A DNA stretch of 64,000 bases from Mycobacterium marseillense. Its GTDB lineage: Bacteria; Actinomycetota; Actinomycetes; Mycobacteriales; Mycobacteriaceae. The position numbers and the translations under genes are program-made. Every line of letters starts with the position of its first letter. Within the stretch, counting starts at the first letter, position 1. The stretch covers positions 5,270,001 through 5,334,000 of the forward strand of contig NZ_AP022584.1 of NCBI RefSeq assembly GCF_010731675.1, written 5' to 3'. The notes below the pieces were generated by a model. It saw only the letters and a program-made list of their open reading frames with translations. It was not told where the DNA came from and ran no database searches. Below, piece after piece: positions 1-8,335 of the stretch.

Positions 1-516
1 CCGTGCTGGCTGAGCGAGCAGCCCGGTGATCCCGCGCCGGTGTGGGTGGTCGAAAACAAGGCCGGCGAGCAACTGCGGATCACCGTCGAGGAGATCGAAC
101 ACGACTCCAGCCACGACCTGGGCGTGGACCCGGGGCTGGTCAAGGATGGCGTCGAAGCGCACCTGCAGGCGTTGCTCGCCGAGCACGTGCAGCTACTGGG
201 CGAGGGATACACCCTGGTGCGTCGCGAGTACATGACCGCGATCGGCCCCGTCGATCTGCTGTGCCGCGACGAACGCGGCGCCTCGGTGGCCGTGGAGATC
301 AAGCGGCGCGGCGAGATCGACGGCGTCGAGCAGCTCACCCGCTACCTCGAACTGCTCAACAGGGACAGCCTGCTGGCCCCGGTGCAAGGGGTCTTCGCGG
401 CCCAGCAGATCAAGCCGCAGGCGCGCACCCTGGCCGTCGATCGCGGGATCCGTTGTGTGACATTGGATTACGACAAGATGCGCGGCATGGACAACGACGA
501 GTACCGGCTGTTCTGA
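1..516 (+). CDS. nucS: Endonuclease NucS, C-terminal part (5' end outside window)
   Basis: Mismatch-specific endonuclease of actinobacteria and archaea, which cuts DNA at mismatches in organisms lacking MutS/MutL. The reading frame is already open at base 1, so the N-terminal DNA-binding part lies upstream. What is seen is the RecB-like nuclease domain: the run [10 protein letters not shown] followed by [13 protein letters not shown] gives the D-(x)n-E-x-K metal-binding signature, and [10 protein letters not shown] follows as in known NucS proteins. The C-terminus EYRLF matches mycobacterial NucS as recalled. It is the first gene of the H37Rv-like order (Rv1321), followed 23 bp later by the small zinc-ribbon gene on the same strand. 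Confidence 0.95.
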   Translation, partial: PCWLSEQPGDPAPVWVVENKAGEQLRITVEEIEHDSSHDLGVDPGLVKDGVEAHLQALLAEHVQLLGEGYTLVRREYMTAIGPVDLLCRDERGASVAVEIKRRGEIDGVEQLTRYLELLNRDSLLAPVQGVFAAQQIKPQARTLAVDRGIRCVTLDYDKMRGMDNDEYRLF

Positions 517-539
517 AGCCTCGTCACTAGACTGATCGC

Positions 540-848
540 ATGCCTCGGCGCCGCACACCGCCACGCAGGCAGCGGCCCTCGGCGCCGCCGCCGGCGCTGC
601 GCCGGGTGGAGGTCGGGCCCGACGGCCACGAGTACGAGGTTCGTCCCGTCGCGGCGGCCCGCGCGGTCAAGACCTATCGGTGCCCCGGCTGCGATCACGA
701 AATCCGCTCCGGCTCAGCACATCTGGTGGTGTGGCCGATCGATTCGGCGTTCGGGACAGACGCGGGTCACGTCGAGGACCGCCGCCATTGGCACACGCCG
801 TGCTGGGCGCACCGCGCCACCCGCGGTCCCACCAGGAAGTGGTCTTGA
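540..848 (+). CDS. Small conserved zinc-ribbon protein (Rv1322 position)
   Basis: A 102-residue protein of unknown function. The first 20 residues are Arg/Pro-rich and basic. Residues about 45-90 hold YRCPGCDHEI (a CxxC pair) and later HWHTPCW, a plausible His/Cys zinc site, so a small zinc ribbon is likely. There is no signal peptide or membrane segment. It begins 23 bp after nucS, so the two are probably co-transcribed, which would fit a nucleic-acid-related role, but that is inference only. The gene on the other side (epimerase) is convergent. Confidence 0.75.
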   Translation: MPRRRTPPRRQRPSAPPPALRRVEVGPDGHEYEVRPVAAARAVKTYRCPGCDHEIRSGSAHLVVWPIDSAFGTDAGHVEDRRHWHTPCWAHRATRGPTRKWS

Positions 849-858
849 GTAGCGGTCC

Positions 859-1323
859 TCAGGCGGCCGGTTCGACGAGTTCGATCAGAACTCCGCCGCC
901 GTCCTTGGGGTGGATGAAGTTGATCCGGGAGTTTGCCGTGCCGCGACGGGGTGCGTCGTAGATCAACCGCACGCCTTGCTCGCGGAGCCGCTCGACCATG
1001 GTGTCGAGGTCGCTGACCCGAACGGCCATCTGCTGGATGCCCGGACCGCGCTTGTCGAGGAACTTCGCGATCGTCGAGGACTCGTCGAACGGGGCCATCA
1101 ACTGGATCTGTGCGGTGCCCGCCGGGGCACCCCGCACCGCCAGCATGGCTTCGCGGATTCCCTGCTCCTCGTTGACTTCCTCGTGCACCAGGATCATGCC
1201 GAGGTGGTCGTGGTACCAGTCGATGGCGGCGTCCAGGTCGGCGACTGCGATGCCGACGTGATCGATCGCCGTCACCAGCGAGGTGGCCAGGATCTGACGG
1301 GCGTCAACTTGATCGGTCGTCAT
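859..1323 (-). CDS. mce: Methylmalonyl-CoA epimerase
   Basis: Interconverts (R)- and (S)-methylmalonyl-CoA in propionyl-CoA metabolism, feeding methylmalonyl-CoA mutase. The 154-residue protein is one vicinal-oxygen-chelate (glyoxalase-fold) unit. Metal ligands can be placed at the His of AIDHVGIAV, the Gln of AQIQLMAP, the His of FIHPKDGGG and the Glu of LIELVEP. The start chosen is the ATG at 1323; an in-frame codon 24 bp upstream would add eight residues not usual for the family. It is divergent from fadA4, with 92 bp between the starts, the same layout as Rv1322A/Rv1323. Confidence 0.92.
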   Translation of the reverse strand: MTTDQVDARQILATSLVTAIDHVGIAVADLDAAIDWYHDHLGMILVHEEVNEEQGIREAMLAVRGAPAGTAQIQLMAPFDESSTIAKFLDKRGPGIQQMAVRVSDLDTMVERLREQGVRLIYDAPRRGTANSRINFIHPKDGGGVLIELVEPAA

Positions 1324-1415
1324 CACATAACGGTAACCTGGCGGCAAAGATTGCGCTTCTCCGGGAGGCCGAAACGGCCGTCGGGGGAGCGCCCAGCAGG
1401 CCTTAGGAGAGAGTC

Positions 1416-2597
1416 ATGACGACGTCGGTGATCGTTGCTGGAGCACGCACCCCCATCGGCAAGTTGATGGGTTCGCTGAAGGATTTCTCGGGCAGCGATC
1501 TGGGTGCCATCGCGATCGCCGGCGCGCTGGAGAAGGCCAATCTTCCGGCCTCCGCGGTCGACTACGTGATCATGGGCCAGGTGCTGACGGCCGGGGCCGG
1601 CCAGATGCCGGCACGCCAGGCGGCCGTGGCGGCCGGCATCGGCTGGGACGTTCCGGCGCTGACCATCAACAAGATGTGCCTGTCCGGAATCGACTCCATC
1701 GCGCTGGCCGACCAGCTCATTCGTGCTGGCGAGTTCGAGGTGGTGGTGGCCGGCGGTCAGGAGTCCATGTCGAAGGCGCCCCACCTGCTGATGGACAGCC
1801 GCTCGGGTTACAAGTACGGCGACGTCACGGTCCTCGACCACATGGCCTACGACGGCCTGCACGACGTGTTCACCGACCAGCCGATGGGCGCCCTTACCGA
1901 GCAGCGCAACGACGTCGACAAGTTCACCCGCCAGGAGCAGGACGAGTTCGCTGCGGGTTCGCATCGCAAGGCCGCCGCGGCGTGGAAGGACGGCGTTTTC
2001 ACCGACGAGGTGGTGCCGGTCAACATCCCGCAACGCAAGGGTGATCCGCTGCAGTTCACCGAGGACGAAGGCATCCGCGCCAACACCACGGCGGAGTCGC
2101 TGGCCGGCCTCAAGCCGGCGTTTCGCCGCGACGGCACCATCACCGCCGGTTCGGCCTCCCAGATTTCCGATGGCGCCGCCGCGGTGGTGGTGACGAGCAA
2201 GGCCAAAGCCCAGGAGCTGGGACTGAGCTGGCTGGCCGAGATCGGCGCGCACGGCGTGGTGGCCGGACCGGACTCCACCCTGCAGTCGCAGCCCGCCAAC
2301 GCGATCAAGAAGGCCATCAGCCGCGAGGGCATCTCCGTGGACCAACTCGACGTCGTGGAGATCAACGAGGCGTTTGCCGCGGTCGCGCTGGCCTCGACCC
2401 GCGAACTCGGCGTCAATCCCGACATCGTCAACGTCAACGGCGGTGCGATCGCTGTCGGTCATCCCATCGGCATGTCGGGAGCGCGCATCACGCTGCATGC
2501 GGCTCTGGAACTGGCGCGGCGCGGGTCCGGCTACGCCGTCGCGGCCCTGTGCGGGGCCGGCGGGCAGGGCGACGCCCTGATTCTGCGGGCGAGTTAG
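1416..2597 (+). CDS. fadA4: Acetyl-CoA acetyltransferase FadA4
   Basis: A thiolase condensing or cleaving acetoacetyl-CoA and short 3-ketoacyl-CoAs. Its 393 residues match the full family length. The nucleophile cysteine is in INKMCLSGI (about residue 88), the catalytic His in [11 protein letters not shown] near residue 350 and the second Cys in [11 protein letters not shown] near 380, so all thiolase catalytic positions are present. A good ribosome site (TTAGGAGAG) ends five bases before the ATG. It faces away from the epimerase gene and stands alone, the next gene starting 182 bp later. That gap shows a poly-T stretch within a weak dyad near 2672-2712 but nothing I can name firmly. Confidence 0.95.
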   Translation: MTTSVIVAGARTPIGKLMGSLKDFSGSDLGAIAIAGALEKANLPASAVDYVIMGQVLTAGAGQMPARQAAVAAGIGWDVPALTINKMCLSGIDSIALADQLIRAGEFEVVVAGGQESMSKAPHLLMDSRSGYKYGDVTVLDHMAYDGLHDVFTDQPMGALTEQRNDVDKFTRQEQDEFAAGSHRKAAAAWKDGVFTDEVVPVNIPQRKGDPLQFTEDEGIRANTTAESLAGLKPAFRRDGTITAGSASQISDGAAAVVVTSKAKAQELGLSWLAEIGAHGVVAGPDSTLQSQPANAIKKAISREGISVDQLDVVEINEAFAAVALASTRELGVNPDIVNVNGGAIAVGHPIGMSGARITLHAALELARRGSGYAVAALCGAGGQGDALILRAS

Positions 2598-2779
2598 CCA
2601 GCGATCGAGGGTCCCCGCGACGTTGCTGGAGCCGCTCGGTGGCAGAAATTTTGTGATCTTCGTCATACGGGCCGATCACGCCCCTTTTTTGAGGTGATTT
2701 TCGGCCCCGGCGCGCCCGCGCTCGAGCGGCGCCGCCACCGGGTGGATCGGTAGCCCGCGCGCATGACAAACTTGACGGC

Positions 2780-3697
2780 GTGACGCGTCCGCGACCTTCC
2801 ATCGGTCCCGCACTGACCGGTGCTGTCGATCTGTCCGGTCTCAAGCAGCGCGCCCAGTCGCCCGGCGCCGCTCCCGGGGGGCCCGCGTCGTCGCCCGCCG
2901 AGGGCGGCGGCGGCATCACTGCGGTCACCGAGGCCAACTTCGAGGCCGAGGTTCTGCTCCGCTCTGAGGAAGTGCCGGTCGTCGTGCTGCTGTGGTCCCC
3001 GCGCAGCGATGCGTGCGTCCAGCTTCTCGACACGCTGTCGGGGTTGTCCGGCCAGGACAATGGCAGGTGGTCGCTGACGACCGTCAACGTCGATGTCGCG
3101 CCCAGGGTCGCGCAGATCTTCGGTGTCGACGCGGTTCCGACCGTGGTGGCGTTGGCGGCGGGGCAGCCGATCTCGAGTTTCCAAGGCGTGCAGCCGGCCG
3201 AGCAACTGCGCGGCTGGCTGGACCAGATCCTTTCCGCGACCGCCGGGAAGCTCAGGGGCGCAACGGGTTCGGCGGAATCCGATGAGGTTGACCCCGAGCT
3301 GGCCGCGGCCCGTCAGCAGCTGGAGGACGGCGACTTCGAGGCCGCCAAGGCGTCCTATCAGTCGATCCTGGACGCCAATCCGGCCAGCGCGGAGGCCAAG
3401 GGCGCGATCCGCCAGATCCACTTCCTGACGCGCGCGACCGCGCAGCGCCCAGACGCCGTCGCCGTCGCCGATGCGGCGCCCAGCGACATCGAGGCCGCCC
3501 TCGCGGCCGCGGACGTGCAGATCCTCAACCAGGAGGTCGCTGCCGCGTTCGAGCGCCTGATCGCGTTGGTGCGCAGCACATCCGGCGATGATCGCGCGTT
3601 GGTGCGCACTCGCCTGGTGGAGTTGTTCGAACTCTTCGACCCGGCCGATCCCGAGGTCGTCGCCGGGCGTCGCAACCTGGCCAACGCGCTGTACTGA
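2780..3697 (+). CDS. CnoX-like thioredoxin/TPR protein (Rv1324 family)
   Basis: A 305-residue cytoplasmic protein with a thioredoxin-fold domain at about residues 45-155 and a helical tetratricopeptide-like C-terminal half (AARQQLEDGDFEAAKASYQSI). The usual WCGPC active site reads WSPRSDACVQL here, so the first cysteine of CxxC is replaced by Ser. This SxxC form is known from the chaperedoxin CnoX/YbbN, which acts as a holdase rather than a disulfide reductase, and the domain order is the same. The cis-Pro loop (VDAVPTVVAL) is intact. It starts at GTG. The residues before the thioredoxin fold are rich in Gly, Pro and Ala and are probably disordered. Confidence 0.85.
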   Translation: MTRPRPSIGPALTGAVDLSGLKQRAQSPGAAPGGPASSPAEGGGGITAVTEANFEAEVLLRSEEVPVVVLLWSPRSDACVQLLDTLSGLSGQDNGRWSLTTVNVDVAPRVAQIFGVDAVPTVVALAAGQPISSFQGVQPAEQLRGWLDQILSATAGKLRGATGSAESDEVDPELAAARQQLEDGDFEAAKASYQSILDANPASAEAKGAIRQIHFLTRATAQRPDAVAVADAAPSDIEAALAAADVQILNQEVAAAFERLIALVRSTSGDDRALVRTRLVELFELFDPADPEVVAGRRNLANALY

Positions 3698-3713
3698 CGC
3701 GAATTCAGCTCCA

Positions 3714-3770
3714 CGAACGTCGAGTTGGTGGGCTATACAGCGCCCAAATCGCGCAACACGTCGACGTTCG
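3714..3770. terminator. Inverted repeat between convergent genes, probable two-way terminator
   Basis: CGAACGTCGA at 3714-3723 is exactly repeated in inverse at 3761-3770, with an inner TGGGC/GCCCA stem around 3729-3746. It fills most of the 88-bp space between the end of the CnoX-like gene and the end of glgB. There is no T-tract, as is common in mycobacteria. A termination role is inferred from structure and position. Confidence 0.5.
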
Positions 3771-3785
3771 GCGGGATCAGTCGCG

Positions 3786-5981
3786 TTACTCCGGTTCCAG
3801 CCAGAGGGCCGACGTGGGCGGCAACACCAGCACCGCCGAGGCCGGCCGCCCATGCCATGGGTCTTCGGTGGCGTCGACGCCGCCCATGTTCCCGACTCCC
3901 GAACCGTTATAGACGGTGGCGTCGGTGTTGAGCACCTCGCGCCACCGGCCGGCCGACGGCAGGCCGAGTCGGTAGCCGCCGTGCTCGGCGCCGGCGAAGT
4001 TGAATACGCACGCCATCACCGAGCCGTCCTTGCCGTACCGCAGGAAGCTCAAAACGTTGTTGCCCGAGTCGTTGGCGTCGATCCAGGAGTAGCCGTCGGG
4101 CACGGTGTCTTGGCTCCACAACGCCGGGCGGTTGCGGTAGATGTCGTTGATGTCGCGCACCATGCGCAGGACCCCGTTGGAGAATCCCTGCTCGTCGAGC
4201 TGCCACCAATCCAGGCCGCGCTCCTCGGACCATTCCGCGCGTTGGCCGAATTCCTGGCCCATGAACAGCAACTGCTTGCCCGGGTGCGCCCACTGGTAGG
4301 CCAGCAGGCTGCGCAAGCCGGCGGCCTTGACGTGATTGTTGCCGGGCATTCGTCCCCACAGCGTTCCCTTGCCGTGGACCACCTCGTCATGGCTGATCGG
4401 CAGGACGTAGTTCTCGCTGAACGCATACAGCATCGAGAACGTCATCTCGTGGTGGTGAAAGCTCCGATAGATCGGATCGCGGCTGATGTAGTCGAGCGTG
4501 TCATGCATCCAGCCCATGTTCCACTTCATCGAAAAGCCCAGGCCACCAAGATTTGTCGGCCGGGTTACCCCGGGCCACGAGGTCGATTCTTCGGCGATGG
4601 TGACAATGCCCGGGGCGGTCTTGTGCGCGGTGGCGTTCATCTCCTGCAGGAACTGGACCGCCTCCAAGTTCTCCCGCCCGCCGTAGATGTTCGGGGTCCA
4701 GCCGCCTTCGGGGCGGGAGTAATCCAGGTACAGCATCGACGCGACCGCGTCCACCCGTAGGCCGTCGATGTGGAATTCCTCGAGCCAGAACAAGGCGTTG
4801 GCCACCAGGAAGTTGCGCACTTCCCGACGTCCGAAGTCGAAAACATAAGTGCCCCAGTCGAGTTGCTCACCGCGCTGAGGGTCGGAGTGCTCGTAGAGGG
4901 GGGTGCCGTCGAAGCGGGCAAGCGCCCACGCGTCCTTCGGGAAGTGTGCGGGCACCCAGTCCACCAGCACGCCGATGCCCGCCTGGTGCAGGGCGTCGAC
5001 CAGGGCCCGGAACTCGTCCGGCGTGCCGAACCGCGACGTCGGCGCGTAGTACGACGTCACCTGGTATCCCCAGGACCCGGCGAAAGGATGCTCGGCCACC
5101 GGGAGCAACTCGACGTGGGTGAACCCGTGCTCCACAACGTAATCCGTCAGCTCGCGGGCCAACTGGCGGTAGTTGAGCCCGGGTCGCCATGAACCCAGGT
5201 GAACCTCGTAGGTGCTCATCGGCTCGAACACCGGGTTGCGCCCGGCTCGCTGCGTCATCCAGTCGGCGTCTTCCCAGGTGTACCTGCTGCGGGTCACCCG
5301 GGAGGCCGTGTGCGGCGGCACCTCGGTGGCAAAGGCCATGGGATCGGCGCGCTCGGTCACCACGCCGTCGGCGCCGTGGACGCGGAACTTGTACAGCCCC
5401 TCGAGCGGAAAGCCGGGCCAGAACAGCTCCCACACACCTGAGGAGCCCAACACTCGCATCGGGGCTTCGGTACCGGTCCAGCCGTTGAATTCACCGATCA
5501 GGCTGACGCCCTTGGCGTTGGGCGCCCACACCGCGAACGACACCCCGTTGACGACGCCGTCGGCCGTGGTGAACGAGCGGGGGTGCGCGCCAAGGACTTC
5601 CCAGAGCCGCTCGTGGCGCCCTTCGGCGAACAGGTGAAGGTCGACCTCGCCCAGGGTGGGCAAGAAGCGGTACGCGTCGGCGACGACGTACGGGTCGGCG
5701 CCCTCGTAGGTGATCTGGAGCCGGTAGTCGATCAGGTTGGTGAACGGCAGCACCACCGCGAACAGGCCGGACTCGACGTGCTGCATCGGGAATCGGTCGT
5801 CGCCGACGAGGGCGACGACTTCGACCGCGTGCGGCCGGTACGCCCGGATGACGGTGTGGTCGCCGTATTCGTGAGCGCCCAGCATGCCGTGCGGGTTGTA
5901 GTGTGTGCCGGCGACCAGGCGTGAAAGATCGGCGGGATCGGGCGCCAGGTGCGTCCGAGCGAGTTGGTCGGCTTGGCTCAT
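3786..5981 (-). CDS. glgB: 1,4-alpha-glucan branching enzyme
   Basis: Forms alpha-1,6 branches in glycogen and capsular alpha-glucan; in the GlgE pathway it branches the linear maltosyl polymer. The 731-residue protein has an N-terminal CBM48 region ([18 protein letters not shown]), a GH13 barrel and a C-terminal beta domain. Catalytic residues are the nucleophile Asp in [13 protein letters not shown], the Glu in VTIAEEST and the Asp in [11 protein letters not shown]. The ATG at 5981 (MSQADQ) follows GAAAGGGAC and gives the expected N-terminus; the open frame continues 13 residues further upstream. It lies 35 bp downstream of glgE on the same strand and is surely co-transcribed. Confidence 0.96.
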   Translation of the reverse strand: MSQADQLARTHLAPDPADLSRLVAGTHYNPHGMLGAHEYGDHTVIRAYRPHAVEVVALVGDDRFPMQHVESGLFAVVLPFTNLIDYRLQITYEGADPYVVADAYRFLPTLGEVDLHLFAEGRHERLWEVLGAHPRSFTTADGVVNGVSFAVWAPNAKGVSLIGEFNGWTGTEAPMRVLGSSGVWELFWPGFPLEGLYKFRVHGADGVVTERADPMAFATEVPPHTASRVTRSRYTWEDADWMTQRAGRNPVFEPMSTYEVHLGSWRPGLNYRQLARELTDYVVEHGFTHVELLPVAEHPFAGSWGYQVTSYYAPTSRFGTPDEFRALVDALHQAGIGVLVDWVPAHFPKDAWALARFDGTPLYEHSDPQRGEQLDWGTYVFDFGRREVRNFLVANALFWLEEFHIDGLRVDAVASMLYLDYSRPEGGWTPNIYGGRENLEAVQFLQEMNATAHKTAPGIVTIAEESTSWPGVTRPTNLGGLGFSMKWNMGWMHDTLDYISRDPIYRSFHHHEMTFSMLYAFSENYVLPISHDEVVHGKGTLWGRMPGNNHVKAAGLRSLLAYQWAHPGKQLLFMGQEFGQRAEWSEERGLDWWQLDEQGFSNGVLRMVRDINDIYRNRPALWSQDTVPDGYSWIDANDSGNNVLSFLRYGKDGSVMACVFNFAGAEHGGYRLGLPSAGRWREVLNTDATVYNGSGVGNMGGVDATEDPWHGRPASAVLVLPPTSALWLEPE

Positions 5982-6016
5982 GTCCCTTTCGCCTCCGGTC
6001 CGTTTCATGTCCTGTC

Positions 6017-8116
6017 TCAATGCCTGCGCAGCAGCGTCATTCGAGCGTCATCCGGCACGATCGGCATGTTGATGATGTGAGCGACCGCCTGTCCGGGATC
6101 GATGCGGACGTAATTGGCTTGCCCCCATTGGAATTCCTGGCCGGTGATCTCATCGCGCACCCAAAAGCGCTCGTAGGGCTCCATACCCAGTGCGGCCATA
6201 TCCAAAAACAGCGTCGCTTCCTCGGGGCCGAAGGCGTTGAGCGTCACCACCACCAACACGCAGTCACCCGTGGTCGGGTCGAACTTGCTGAAGGCGATCA
6301 GCGCGTCGTTGTCCACGCTATGGAAATGGATGGTGCGCAGCTGCTGCAGCGCCGGATGGAGCCGGCGAATCGCGTTGAGCTGCGTGATGAATGGCTCGAG
6401 CGACCGTCCCTCGGCGAGCGCACCCGCGAAATCGCGGGGCCGCAGTTCGTACTTCTCCGAGTTCAGGTACTCCTCACTGCCTTCCCGCACCGCGCGGTGC
6501 TCGAACAGCTCGTACCCCGAGTACACGCCCCAGGCGGGCCCCATGGTGGCGGCCAGCACCGCACGGATGGCGAACATCCCGGGCCCGTTGTGCTGCAGGA
6601 TCGCGTGCAGGATGTCGGGGGTGTTGACGAACAGGTTGGGCCGACGGAAGTCGGCCAAAGCGGCGATGTCGTTACCGAATTCGGTCAGCTCCCACTTCGC
6701 CGTGCGCCAGGTGAAGTAGCTATAGGACTGCGTGAATCCCAGTTTGGCCAGCCCGTACTGGCGGGCCGGCGGTGTGAAGGCCTCGGAGAGAAACAGCACA
6801 TCGGGGTCGATGGCCTTGACCGCGGCGATCAACCACGCCCAGAAGTCCGGCGGCTTGGTGTGCGGGTTGTCGACCCGAAAGAACTTGACGCCGTGGTCCA
6901 TCCAGTGCCGGACCACGCGCAGCACCTCGTCGTAGAGGCCGGCCGGGTCGTTGTCGAAATTGATCGGGTAGATGTCCTGGTACTTCTTCGGCGGGTTCTC
7001 CGCGTAGGCGATTGTGCCGTCGGGCAATTCGGTGAACCAGTTGCGGTGGTCACGCGCCCAAGGATGGTCGGGCGCGCATTGCAGCGCCAGGTCGAGCGCC
7101 ACCTCCATGCCCAAGTCGCGGGTCGCGGCGACGAACGCGTCGAAGTCCTCGATGGTGCCCAAGTCCGGGTGGACGGCGTCGTGGCCGCCCTCGTCGCTGC
7201 CGATCGCCCAGGGGGATCCCACATCTCCGGGAGCAGCGGTGGGGGAGTTGTTGCGCCCCTTGCGATGTACCTTGCCGATCGGGTGGATCGGCGGCAGGTA
7301 GACGACGTCGAATCCCATGGCCGCGATGCGCGGCAGCGCGGCCGTCGCCGTGGCGAAGGTGCCGTGCACCGGGTTGCCGGCGGCGTCCCATCCGCCGGTC
7401 GAGCGGGGAAACATTTCGTACCAGGAGCCGAACCGGGCCGACGGCCGGTCCACCCAGATGCTGTATTGCTCGCCGCGGGTGACGAAATCGCGCAGCGGGA
7501 AGTCCGCCAGGATTTCCTCGATCTCCGGGCCCAGCGCCAGCGCCGTTCGGGTGACCGGGTCCCCCGGCGAGCGCAGCGCCGTGGCGGCGGCCAGCAGCGG
7601 TTCGCGCCGGGCGCGGGGCACCTCCGTCGCGGCGCGTTCGAAAAGGCCGGCACCGACCAGCAGGTCGTTGGACAGTTCCTTCTCGCCCTGACCGGCGTCG
7701 AGCTTGGCAACCAGCCCGTGCCGCCAGGAGTGAATGGGATCGCCCCACCCGTCGACCCGGAAGGTCCACAGCCCGGCCTGGTCGGGGGTGAACTGGCCGT
7801 GGAACACGTAGGGTTCCAGACCCATCGTCATCGGGAGCGCCAGCGGCTTGACTCGTTGCTGGTCAACTTTGCCGTCGCGGTCGGTCACCGGCTTTGCCGG
7901 GGCCTGGACGGCTTTGACGCGGCGGGTCTCGGTGACTTGCGGATAGCCTGGCCCGAGGTAGCGGACCACCAGGGTTGCCGCCACGGCCTCGTGGCCCTCT
8001 CGCCATACCGCGGCGCTGACCGGTACGACCTCGCCGATCACGGCCTTCGCGGGAAACGCGCCACAGGAAACGACCGGCTGGACGTTATCGATTTCGACAC
8101 GACCGGGCACCACCAC
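6017..8116 (-). CDS. glgE: Maltosyltransferase GlgE
   Basis: Transfers maltose from maltose-1-phosphate to the non-reducing end of alpha-1,4-glucans, a retaining GH13_3 enzyme of the trehalose-to-glucan pathway. Its 699 residues match the known mycobacterial length. The barrel carries [13 protein letters not shown] (nucleophile Asp near residue 395) and [10 protein letters not shown] (acid/base Glu near 420), and the maltose-phosphate loop [15 protein letters not shown] is intact. The start lies in a run of three GTG codons at 8108-8116 after CGGAG, so the exact first codon is uncertain by one or two residues. It heads the glgE-glgB operon, divergent from glgP across about 220 bp. Confidence 0.96.
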   Translation of the reverse strand: MVVPGRVEIDNVQPVVSCGAFPAKAVIGEVVPVSAAVWREGHEAVAATLVVRYLGPGYPQVTETRRVKAVQAPAKPVTDRDGKVDQQRVKPLALPMTMGLEPYVFHGQFTPDQAGLWTFRVDGWGDPIHSWRHGLVAKLDAGQGEKELSNDLLVGAGLFERAATEVPRARREPLLAAATALRSPGDPVTRTALALGPEIEEILADFPLRDFVTRGEQYSIWVDRPSARFGSWYEMFPRSTGGWDAAGNPVHGTFATATAALPRIAAMGFDVVYLPPIHPIGKVHRKGRNNSPTAAPGDVGSPWAIGSDEGGHDAVHPDLGTIEDFDAFVAATRDLGMEVALDLALQCAPDHPWARDHRNWFTELPDGTIAYAENPPKKYQDIYPINFDNDPAGLYDEVLRVVRHWMDHGVKFFRVDNPHTKPPDFWAWLIAAVKAIDPDVLFLSEAFTPPARQYGLAKLGFTQSYSYFTWRTAKWELTEFGNDIAALADFRRPNLFVNTPDILHAILQHNGPGMFAIRAVLAATMGPAWGVYSGYELFEHRAVREGSEEYLNSEKYELRPRDFAGALAEGRSLEPFITQLNAIRRLHPALQQLRTIHFHSVDNDALIAFSKFDPTTGDCVLVVVTLNAFGPEEATLFLDMAALGMEPYERFWVRDEITGQEFQWGQANYVRIDPGQAVAHIINMPIVPDDARMTLLRRH

Positions 8117-8335
8117 TCCGATCCGATTGTGTGCGGCCAGTCCGGGGCGTGCTCCGTGCGGAATGCCGCTCGTCGGGAAACTTCCTGTCGTGGGGAACTT
8201 TCTGTGCGGGGAAGCATCGTTGCGACCCCGATAACTAACCGATACCCACCCTAGTCTTCGGTCACACCCCGCCGCGGAAAAGCGGTCCTTCCCGTCGCCG
8301 TGCGCGGGCCGGAATCCTCAGTAAGGTAGGGACGC

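Noticed and set aside
1323..2666. A 447-codon minus-strand frame opposite fadA4.
   Set aside because: A shadow of the thiolase gene; composition and lack of motifs show it is not coding.
5903..8254. A 783-codon open frame on the plus strand opposite glgE.
   Set aside because: It mirrors glgE codon positions in GC-rich DNA, shows no known domain, is full of Arg/His/Val runs typical of antisense shadow frames, and glgE on the other strand is certain.
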